Of a stretch of DNA of 24,787 nucleotides, positions 7,560 to 13,648 are shown one piece after another. Each line of letters begins with the position of its first letter. Position 1 is the first letter of the stretch. Source of the DNA: DASRHK01 sp035650495 (GTDB taxonomy: Bacteria > Pseudomonadota > Gammaproteobacteria > Nevskiales > Nevskiaceae); NCBI GenBank assembly GCA_035650495.1, contig DASRHK010000140.1, positions 1-24,787 on the forward strand, read 5' to 3'. A model generated the notes under the pieces. It had not been told where the DNA came from. It saw only the letters and a list, made by a program, of their open reading frames with translations, and searched no databases. The translations under genes were made by a program, and so were the position numbers.

Positions 7560-8224
7560 TACGGTCCCGCGAGCGGCAGATACACGTCGAATCGTGCCTG
7601 AGTGCCGGACAGCGCGAAAGAGGGCGCGCGCTCGCCGAGCGTGGGCGCGCTGCGCGGCCGCTTGACCACGACGCGCCCGGGCTTCACAGCGATCGCCGCC
7701 GCGAGGAGATCGCCGGCATCGAGGTCGCCGCCCGAGAGCTCGCGCAGCACCTGCATCTCTTTCTTGGAGCGCGCGTCGCGATCGTGACCGGGATAGATCG
7801 GGTCGAGATAGATCGCGTCCCATTGCCGGCCCTGCAGATGCTCGCGCGCATCGCCGGCGTGAACCTGCATGCGCGCTGCAATCTCCCGCGGCGCGCGAGC
7901 GAGAGCGTCCTCGAGCAGTCGCGCGACCAGCGGCTGGCGCTCGACGAGCGCGACCTGCGCGCCCAAAGCGGCGAGGGTGAACGCATCGCGGCCCATGCCG
8001 CCGGTCGTGTCGAGCACGACGAGATCGGCGCGCTTGTGCAAACCGATCGCGCGCGCCAGGAGCTGCTTGCGTCCGCCGGCGATGCGGCGGCGCAGATCGG
8101 CAGTGGTCCAGTCCGCGACGATCGGGCCGAACTCGGGATGATGCCGCGCGTAGAGGACGCGCCGGCCGTCGACTTCGGTGAGCTCAAAAACAAAGCCCCG
8201 GTCGTCCGGGGCTTTGGCATTCAT
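7559..8224 (-). CDS. rsmJ: 16S rRNA (guanine1516-N2)-methyltransferase RsmJ
   Basis: A 221-residue class I methyltransferase. The SAM-binding motif I region is LDTTGGMGRDAFTLAALG (71-88), the equivalent of DATAGLGRDAF in E. coli RsmJ. The acidic residue after strand 2 is in VALVERQPLVARLLEDAL. The catalytic motif is YLDPIYP (139-145), followed by SKKEMQVL, VVVKRP and a C-terminal RFDVYLPL. It methylates N2 of G1516 in helix 45 of 16S rRNA. The only reasonable start is ATG 8224; as a result residues 4-11 are encoded by a perfect terminator-like hairpin. The stop overlaps the sixA start (TAATG). Confidence 0.92.
   Translation of the reverse strand: MNAKAPDDRGFVFELTEVDGRRVLYARHHPEFGPIVADWTTADLRRRIAGGRKQLLARAIGLHKRADLVVLDTTGGMGRDAFTLAALGAQVALVERQPLVARLLEDALARAPREIAARMQVHAGDAREHLQGRQWDAIYLDPIYPGHDRDARSKKEMQVLRELSGGDLDAGDLLAAAIAVKPGRVVVKRPRSAPTLGERAPSFALSGTQARFDVYLPLAGP
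8185..8216 (-). terminator. Intrinsic-terminator-like hairpin at the start of rsmJ
   Basis: Read on the - strand: CAAAGCCCCGG, loop ACGA, CCGGGGCTTTG, then TTTTTG. That is an 11-bp perfect GC-rich stem followed by a T-run, the form of a Rho-independent terminator. It follows the SCP2-like gene stop by about 18 bases but lies inside codons 3-13 of rsmJ. It could terminate SCP2 transcripts, attenuate rsmJ, or both. Confidence 0.65.
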
Positions 8225-8234
8225 CGCGATGGCT

Positions 8235-8555
8235 TCAGCCGAGCTTGCCGGAGTCGAAGAACGCCGACATGCGCTGCGCGAGCATGAGGTCGCCTTCGAT
8301 CTGCAGCTTGCCGGTCATGAACGCTGTCATGCCGTTGAGCTCGCCCTTCATCAGCGCCACCAGGTCGTCGTCCTCCATGGTGATCGTGACGTCCGGTGCG
8401 CTCGCCGATCCGGCGTTGACGCTGCAGGCGCCGTTCTTGATCACCGCGTTCATCGGCGAGGAGATGTTGAACTGCAGGGTGCAGTCCACGCCGGAAGCGG
8501 CGTCGGGATTGAACGCAGCGGGCAGCTTCTTGAGCAGGTCGACGGCAGCGCTCAT
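8235..8555 (-). CDS. SCP2 sterol-binding domain protein
   Basis: A 106-residue single-domain protein. It has the SCP2 fold pattern: an N-terminal helix (SAAVDLLKKLPAAF), strands with CTLQFNI and VTITMEDDDLVALMKGEL, then the glycine-rich turn TGKLQIEGDLMLAQRMSAFF that is characteristic of the family. Such small proteins bind lipids or acyl-CoA in a hydrophobic tunnel and are soluble in the cytosol. A ribosome site GGAG precedes ATG 8555, and a TTGCCC/TAGGAT promoter with 17-base spacing lies just upstream. The gene is likely the first of a transcript that may continue through the hairpin into rsmJ and sixA. The bacterial ligand is unknown. Confidence 0.88.
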   Translation of the reverse strand: MSAAVDLLKKLPAAFNPDAASGVDCTLQFNISSPMNAVIKNGACSVNAGSASAPDVTITMEDDDLVALMKGELNGMTAFMTGKLQIEGDLMLAQRMSAFFDSGKLG

Positions 8556-8588
8556 GGATCGGTACTCCGATTCGTTGGAAGAGGCGGC

Positions 8589-8617
8589 ATCCTAGCTTGC
8601 GCGCCTGATTCGGGCAA
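8589..8617 (-). promoter_or_regulatory. Sigma-70-type promoter for the SCP2-like gene
   Basis: On the - strand TTGCCC (8612-8617) and TAGGAT (8589-8594) are separated by exactly 17 bases and lie 33 bases upstream of the SCP2 start codon. Three or four of six bases match at -35 and four of six at -10. The 88-base gap 8556-8643 holds nothing else I can support. Confidence 0.45.
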
Positions 8618-8643
8618 TGGCCGCCGACGCGCGGTAAAGCGCG

Positions 8644-9129
8644 TTACCCGGAGGCGGCTGCGTCGACTTCGGTCGCGAGCAGGAAATGCGCGCGCGCGAG
8701 CGCGATGTCGCGCGTTCTCTGCGTGGCTTCGCGATGCGCCGCGCGCTCGTATTGCCAGCAGCGGATCTGCACCTGCGCGACGCGCCGTCCCTGCCGCATC
8801 ACTTCGCAGTCGACGAAGCAGTCAGCGGGATTACCGGAGCGCAGATAATCGATCGAGAAGTCGATGTTCTTCGGCAGCCGCCGCTCCGGCATCGTCAGCA
8901 GGAGCTGCATCTGCGCGGAGCACTCCATGAAGCCTGCGATGACGCCGCCGTGGATCGCTGGCAGCGCGGAGTCGCCGATCAGCGTTTCACGGAACGGCAG
9001 GCGGAAGCGCAATGCGCCGTCGCTCGCGTTCACTTGGATGTCGAGGTAGGCGGCGTAGGGAATGCGTGCGCGCAGCAGCGCGAAGTCCTTCGACGGATCA
9101 CCGCTGCGCTCGGGCCAGGCGACGCTCAT
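8644..9129 (-). CDS. PaaI-type hotdog thioesterase (second of a pair)
   Basis: A 161-residue hotdog-fold protein starting MSVAWPERSGDPSKDFALL at the ATG overlapping the stop of the upstream thioesterase (ATGA); the frame is open further upstream only inside that gene. The active-site loop is AIHGGVIAGFMECSAQ, with Glu in the position where many PaaI members have Asp. The following strands NIDFSIDYLRSGNPADCFVDCEV fit the fold. It probably hydrolyses acyl-CoA thioesters in the cytosol. Pairing with its neighbour raises the option of a hetero-oligomer. Substrate not predictable. Confidence 0.85.
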   Translation of the reverse strand: MSVAWPERSGDPSKDFALLRARIPYAAYLDIQVNASDGALRFRLPFRETLIGDSALPAIHGGVIAGFMECSAQMQLLLTMPERRLPKNIDFSIDYLRSGNPADCFVDCEVMRQGRRVAQVQIRCWQYERAAHREATQRTRDIALARAHFLLATEVDAAASG

Positions 9130-9566
9130 TTCGCTGGCTTGAGCGGCATGCGCATGAAAGCGGCCTGGCTCACGGCACACGGCTCGTCGCGATCATCCTG
9201 CCAGGCAGCGGCGCGCACGAACGCGATCGTCGAGGTCATGCGGAAACATTCGGCGCGCGCGTGCAGCGTCTTGTTCGCAAGCGCGGGGCGCAGGTAGTCG
9301 AGGCGCAGGTCGAGCGTCGCGATGCGCTCGAACTGGCCGATCGCCGCCATCAGCGCGACGCCGCAGGTGTTGTCGATCAGCGTGGAGATCGCGCCCGTGT
9401 GGATGAGCCCGCGCTCGGTGTCGGCGAGCCAGGCGTCTCGATACGGCATCGACAGGATCGCGTGCGTCGACTCGATCTCGACGATCTGCATGCCGCACGC
9501 GTGCGCATGCGGGATGGCGCGTGTGTAGTGCGCACGCAGCGCTTCGAGAAAGCCTTTCTGGGCCAT
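9126..9566 (-). CDS. PaaI-type hotdog thioesterase (first of a pair)
   Basis: A 146-residue hotdog protein starting MAQKGFLEALRAHYTRAIPH. The active-site segment is LIHTGAISTLIDNTCGVAL, with Asp in the catalytic position, and the next strands are ATLDLRLDYLRPA. It likely cleaves acyl-CoA thioesters. The start is chosen because TACAAT lies exactly six bases upstream, leaving no room for a leader; an earlier in-frame ATG at 9662 would lie inside the divergent Nudix gene. The stop overlaps the second thioesterase gene by ATGA. The two proteins are clearly distant relatives rather than recent duplicates. Confidence 0.87.
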   Translation of the reverse strand: MAQKGFLEALRAHYTRAIPHAHACGMQIVEIESTHAILSMPYRDAWLADTERGLIHTGAISTLIDNTCGVALMAAIGQFERIATLDLRLDYLRPALANKTLHARAECFRMTSTIAFVRAAAWQDDRDEPCAVSQAAFMRMPLKPAK

Positions 9567-9572
9567 CGCCGC

Positions 9573-9578
9573 ATTGTA
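9573..9578 (-). promoter_or_regulatory. Probable -10 box, leaderless start of the thioesterase pair
   Basis: TACAAT on the - strand matches the -10 consensus at five of six positions and ends six bases before ATG 9566. The usual initiation distance would place transcription start on or next to the A of the start codon. No good -35 is visible. On the + strand TAGACT at 9577-9582 overlaps it and may serve the divergent Nudix gene, 28 bases before its ATG. Confidence 0.4.
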
Positions 9579-9610
9579 GACTAGCGATTCCAGATTCCCG
9601 TCCGCAGAAC

Positions 9611-10231
9611 ATGCAGCTGGAACAACGCCTGCGCCGGGCGCTTGCCGGCACGCATGAAGCACCGCCGCGCCCGATCATCTCGCTCGAGCTGCCGATGAAG
9701 CTCGATCGCTTCGTCGCGCCCGTGCTGATGAAATCGCTGCGGCCTGCGGCCGTGCTCGCGCCCGTGATCCGCCGCGGCGACGCACTGACGATGCTGTTCA
9801 CGCGCCGCTCGGACCAGATGCGCTCGCATCGCGGGCAGATCAGCTTCCCGGGTGGGCGTCGCGACGACGAGGACACGTCGTTCGCATCTGCGGCGCTGCG
9901 GGAAGCGCACGAGGAGATCGGGCTGTCGCCGGACAGCGTCGAGATCCTCGGTTATCTCGACGACTATCCGACCATCACCCGCTATCTGGTGACGCCGGTG
10001 GTCGGCATCGTCGGGCAGGCGCCGACGTTCACGCCGCATGCGCGCGAAGTCGCCGAAGTGTTCGAAGTGCCGCTCGACTATGTGCTCGATGCCGGTCGCT
10101 ACGAGCGCAAGGCGTTCTCGCGCGGCGGCGTCAACGTGCAGTTCTTCGAGCTCAACTACGGCAGCTACCGCATCTGGGGCGCCACCGCCGGCATGCTGTG
10201 GAACCTGGTCGAGAAGGTGCAGAAGGCATGA
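9611..10231 (+). CDS. nudL: CoA pyrophosphatase-type Nudix hydrolase (NudL-like)
   Basis: A 206-residue protein starting MQLEQRLRRALAG; the frame is open for 30 codons upstream, but that part lies across the divergent promoter and into the thioesterase gene. The NuCoA motif LFTRRSDQMRSHRGQISFPGG-like segment runs straight into a Nudix box (GRRDDEDTSF... then ALREAHEEIG). It has the one-residue-longer spacing and Asp seen in the E. coli NudL/YeaB group. Family members split CoA or acyl-CoA into phosphopantetheine and 3',5'-ADP using Mg or Mn. The stop overlaps the mazG-like start (ATGA). Confidence 0.9.
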   Translation: MQLEQRLRRALAGTHEAPPRPIISLELPMKLDRFVAPVLMKSLRPAAVLAPVIRRGDALTMLFTRRSDQMRSHRGQISFPGGRRDDEDTSFASAALREAHEEIGLSPDSVEILGYLDDYPTITRYLVTPVVGIVGQAPTFTPHAREVAEVFEVPLDYVLDAGRYERKAFSRGGVNVQFFELNYGSYRIWGATAGMLWNLVEKVQKA

Positions 10232-10602
10232 AGCGACGTGAGCCGATCCGCGATGCGCTGGCGCTGCAGCGCACCGCTGCGCGCGAAGGCTTCGACTGGC
10301 GTCGTGCGCGCGATCTCTGGCCGAAGCTCGCGGAAGAGATCGGCGAGCTGCGCGACGCGCGTTCGGCAGCACAGCGGCGCGAGGAGCTCGGCGACCTGCT
10401 GTTCATGCTGGTCAATCTCGCGCGTCATCTCGACGTCGATCCCTCGGCCGCGCTGCGCGGGGCCAATCGCAAGTTCACGCGGCGCTACGCGTTCATCCGG
10501 CGCCATTTCGATCAGCTGCCGCCGCGCGGCGATCGACGCCGTCTCGACGCGATGGAAGCGCTCTGGCAGGAAGCCAAGCGCAAGGAGCGAGGCGCGCGAT
10601 GA
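10228..10602 (+). CDS. mazG: Single-domain MazG nucleotide pyrophosphohydrolase
   Basis: A 124-residue protein, half the size of E. coli MazG, which has two domains. The visible domain resembles the C-terminal, catalytically important one: FDWRRARDLWPKLAEEIGEL carries the EExxE metal-binding pattern, REELGDLLFMLVNLARHL carries the ExxD pattern, and ALRGANRKFTRRYAFI follows. It likely forms an all-helical dimer hydrolysing NTPs or dNTPs to the monophosphate and pyrophosphate, cleaning the nucleotide pool. It is coupled on both sides by ATGA overlaps, to a Nudix hydrolase (also a nucleotide sanitation fold) and to a sulfotransferase. Confidence 0.88.
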   Translation: MKRREPIRDALALQRTAAREGFDWRRARDLWPKLAEEIGELRDARSAAQRREELGDLLFMLVNLARHLDVDPSAALRGANRKFTRRYAFIRRHFDQLPPRGDRRRLDAMEALWQEAKRKERGAR

Positions 10603-11657
10603 GCTGGCCGGGACCGCAGAACCGACTGAACCTTTCGCGCGATGCCTGGCAGTCGCTCAAGCGGGTCTATGCCGATCAGCTCGGCGACGTGCCGTGGAAA
10701 CTGAAAGCGAGCTACGGCTTCCTGTCGCGCTATCTCTCGCTGCTCGAGCGGCGCGAGTCGCCCGCGCTCAAGGCGCCGCCCGTGTTCATCGTCGGTCACT
10801 GGCGCTCGGGCACGACGTTCCTGCACGAGCTGCTCGTCTGCGATCCGCAGTTCGCCTATCCGTCGACCTACGCGTGCATGAACCCCCAGCATTTCGTCAT
10901 GACGGAGCGCGGCGCGGAGAAGCTGTCCGGCAATGTCGAAGCGACGCGACCGATGGACGCGATGAAGATCTCGTCGGCGTCGCCGCAGGAAGACGAGTTC
11001 GCGCTCCTGTGCCTGGGTGCGCGGTCGCCCTATGAGGGCGTGCTGTTCCCGCAGCGGCTGCGACGAGCGCTGCAAAGCGGCGCGTTCGAGGCGCTGTCGC
11101 CGGCGGAGCAGGAGACCTGGAAGCGGCTGATGGTGCGCTTCGCGGGGCAGGTGGGATCGAAAGCGCCGGACAGGACGCTGCTGCTGAAATCGCCGCCGCA
11201 CGGCTGGCGGGTCAGCGTCCTTCGCGAGCTGTTCGCCGGCGCGCGCTTCGTCCACATCGTGCGCGATCCGTTCGACGTCGCCGCCTCGACACGGCGCATG
11301 TGGCAGCAGCTCTATGGCATCTACGCGCTGACGCCGCCGCCGTATCCCGATCCGCTGCCGGACATCGCGCCGTTCCAGGCGCAGCTGCTCGCCGCAACCG
11401 ATCGCGCGATGGATGGCGCCAAGGACTCCTGCACGGTGCGCTTCGAGGATCTGATGAGTGCGCCGCATCGCGAGCTCGAGCGCATCTACGCCACGCTCGA
11501 GCTCGGCGACTACGCCGCAGTGCGGCCGCGCTTCGAGGCGCAGCTCGCAAAGAACGCGGGGCACCAGAAGAACGTGCTGAAGCTCAGCGACGACGATCGC
11601 GCGCTGATCCGTCGCTGCAGCAGCGCCACGATCGAGAAGTACCGCTACTCGTCCTGA
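10599..11657 (+). CDS. PAPS-dependent sulfotransferase family protein
   Basis: A 352-residue protein. The 5'-phosphosulfate loop is FIVGHWRSGTTFLHELL, residues 63-79. The 3'-phosphate-binding segment is VHIVRDPFDVAAS, with Arg222 and Ser230. Together they mark the P-loop sulfotransferase family that transfers sulfate from PAPS. The C-terminal half contains FEDLMSAPHRELERIYATL, typical of the Sulfotransfer_3 group. No signal peptide or membrane helix is seen, so the enzyme should act in the cytosol. The acceptor is unknown. It starts in an ATGA overlap with the mazG-like gene and its last 13 bases overlap the 3' end of the convergent membrane enzyme gene. Confidence 0.87.
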   Translation: MSWPGPQNRLNLSRDAWQSLKRVYADQLGDVPWKLKASYGFLSRYLSLLERRESPALKAPPVFIVGHWRSGTTFLHELLVCDPQFAYPSTYACMNPQHFVMTERGAEKLSGNVEATRPMDAMKISSASPQEDEFALLCLGARSPYEGVLFPQRLRRALQSGAFEALSPAEQETWKRLMVRFAGQVGSKAPDRTLLLKSPPHGWRVSVLRELFAGARFVHIVRDPFDVAASTRRMWQQLYGIYALTPPPYPDPLPDIAPFQAQLLAATDRAMDGAKDSCTVRFEDLMSAPHRELERIYATLELGDYAAVRPRFEAQLAKNAGHQKNVLKLSDDDRALIRRCSSATIEKYRYSS

Positions 11658-13648
11658 ATGCCCGGGCCCCAGGGCCTGGAGCAATCCGCGTTCTTGCGCC
11701 CGGGTGGGACGGGCACGCCGATGAGCTTCGGGATCGTCTCGCGCAACTGCGTCGCCATCGCCGCATCGGTGCTCGCAAGATTGGTGCGCTCGTGCGGATC
11801 GGCCGCGAGGTCGTAGAGCTCCTCGCATCCGGAGGCGAGGTAGCGCACGAGCTTGTGCGTGCCCTGGAACGCGGCGACGGTCCCGTCGGTGAGCGGCTGG
11901 AAGCGCGGGCTGCGGTAGACGGACGCCGAATACTTCGTGCGCGTGGACTCGCGGCCTTCGAGCATCATCGGCAGCAGCGATTCGCCGTCCGCCCAGGGTG
12001 GCAGCGGCAGCTTCAGCGCATCGAGCACCGTCGGCAGGAGATCGACCTGTTCCGCGTTCGATGCGACGCGCTGCCCCGCGGCTTGCCGGGGCAAGCGAAC
12101 GATCAGCGGGATGTGCAGCAGCGGCTGGTGCAGCATCGGTCCCGAGTGCCCGCGCCAGCCGTGCTCGAACGATTCGCCGTGATCGGCCGTGACGATGACG
12201 AGCGCGTCCTTGCCGCCGTGCGCGTCGAGCCAGTCGAGGAAGCCGCCGACCTCGTGATCGACCCAGGCGATGTCCTCGTCGTAGCGGGCGCGCAGCTCGT
12301 CCACGCGCGGCTGCTGCGCGGGACCGTACAGCCCCGCGATCGGGTGCTTGACGAGCTCCTCGTACAGCGTGTCGTAGTCGCCGTTGCTGAGCAGGCTGCC
12401 CATGTACGGCTTGGGCGAGATGTAGGGCTCGTGGGGCGCGAAGAAATGTGTCCACAGGAACAGCGGCTGACGATGCTCTTCCACGATCGCCTTGGCCTGG
12501 TCGATCACCCTGGCCGGCGGATACCACGGCTTGCGCTGGATGTCGTCGAGGGGGATGCGCGGGACGATCTCGCGCACCGCGGGGCCGAGCCACCAGTCCC
12601 AGCAGAAGGCGGCGAGATCCGCTCGCGTGAAGCCGAACACGCGGAACGCGAAGTGACCGGGCGAATCGCTCGCAATGGCGGAGACGTAATCGAAATCATC
12701 GGCGACGCCGATGTTCATCGGATGCGCCATCGGATTGGAGGCGACCGCGGCCGTGGTGTAGCCGCGCTCCTTGAGCACGTGCGCGATATTGAACGCGCGG
12801 TGCTCGGGGCGGATGCCGGCGTAGTGGTGATACACCGTGTGCGCGGTTGGATAGCGACCGGTGATCATGCTGGTCACCGTCGGCGTCGTGTAGTTCGAGT
12901 TCGCCAGGAAGTGGTCGAACACGTAGGCGCCGCCGGCGAAGCGGTCGAGCTCGGGTGTGGTCCGGCGCTCGTAACCGTAGAGCGACATGTCCGTCGCGGC
13001 CAGCGTGTCGATGCTGATGAGGATGACGTCCGGCGCTTGCGGCGTCGGTGATGTGGCGGACGTTTGCGTCGCGGACCATCCGAAGCCGCGCCAGTACATG
13101 TGACCCGTGACCAGCGCGAGCGTGGCGCAGACGACGAGCAGTCCGATCGCGAAGCGGAGCCCGTTGTGGAGCGAAGCCGACAGCCGCTGCGATGCGGTCA
13201 CGAAGCCCTTGCGCCAGGCGTACAGCGCGAGCAGCAGCACGAAGAGCCAGAACAGGTAAGGAACGATGTTGACCGGCACCGGCACGCCGCGCACGCGCTG
13301 CAGGATGGCGAGCATCTGCCACCACCACTTCTGCGCGAACGGTTGCATGGAGGCCAGCGCGAGCACGCAGTAGCCGAACACCGTGGCGGCCATGAATTGC
13401 TCGGCGCGCCGAGCGCTGACCAGCTGGATTGCGCTGCCGATGACCGCGACGACGAAGCCGATCAGGACGGCAACCGCGAAATAGACGACGACCAGCAGCG
13501 ACGTGTCCTGCACCAGCTCCCAGAGCGTCTGGTAGAACAGCCGCGATCGATAGCTGAACAGGAGCGCCAGCGGCAGCTGGAGGACGGCGAGGACGACGTA
13601 CAGCTCGGCCGCGGAGCTGCGCCAGCGCTGGAAGAAGGAGCCGATCAT
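11645..13648 (-). CDS. Membrane-anchored alkaline phosphatase-superfamily enzyme (sulfatase-like), paralogue 1
   Basis: A 667-residue protein. Five hydrophobic helices occur in the first 190 residues (about 15-35, 50-75, 86-104, 127-147, 165-184). Then comes a linker and a sulfatase/phosphotransferase domain beginning DVILISIDTLAATD. In the catalytic loop YTTPTVTSMITGRYPT the sulfatase Cys/Ser is Thr254 and the conserved Arg is Val258, so formylglycine formation is not expected. Metal ligands are suggested by SIDT, TADHGESFEHGWRGH and the Asn-rich NSNY segment. A five-helix anchor plus extracytoplasmic domain with a Thr nucleophile is the layout of LtaS-type phosphotransferases. I infer a phosphotransferase or phosphodiesterase acting on an envelope molecule. 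It is collinear with the gene at 15710-17734. Confidence 0.85.
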   Translation of the reverse strand: MIGSFFQRWRSSAAELYVVLAVLQLPLALLFSYRSRLFYQTLWELVQDTSLLVVVYFAVAVLIGFVVAVIGSAIQLVSARRAEQFMAATVFGYCVLALASMQPFAQKWWWQMLAILQRVRGVPVPVNIVPYLFWLFVLLLALYAWRKGFVTASQRLSASLHNGLRFAIGLLVVCATLALVTGHMYWRGFGWSATQTSATSPTPQAPDVILISIDTLAATDMSLYGYERRTTPELDRFAGGAYVFDHFLANSNYTTPTVTSMITGRYPTAHTVYHHYAGIRPEHRAFNIAHVLKERGYTTAAVASNPMAHPMNIGVADDFDYVSAIASDSPGHFAFRVFGFTRADLAAFCWDWWLGPAVREIVPRIPLDDIQRKPWYPPARVIDQAKAIVEEHRQPLFLWTHFFAPHEPYISPKPYMGSLLSNGDYDTLYEELVKHPIAGLYGPAQQPRVDELRARYDEDIAWVDHEVGGFLDWLDAHGGKDALVIVTADHGESFEHGWRGHSGPMLHQPLLHIPLIVRLPRQAAGQRVASNAEQVDLLPTVLDALKLPLPPWADGESLLPMMLEGRESTRTKYSASVYRSPRFQPLTDGTVAAFQGTHKLVRYLASGCEELYDLAADPHERTNLASTDAAMATQLRETIPKLIGVPVPPGRKNADCSRPWGPGIQDE

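Noticed and set aside
12072..12096. Overlapping hairpins TGCCCCG/CGGGGCA and GCTTGCC/GGCAAGC inside membrane enzyme 1.
   Set aside because: The paralogue has no matching structure at the same site, no second copy was seen, and GC-rich coding sequence easily forms such stems.
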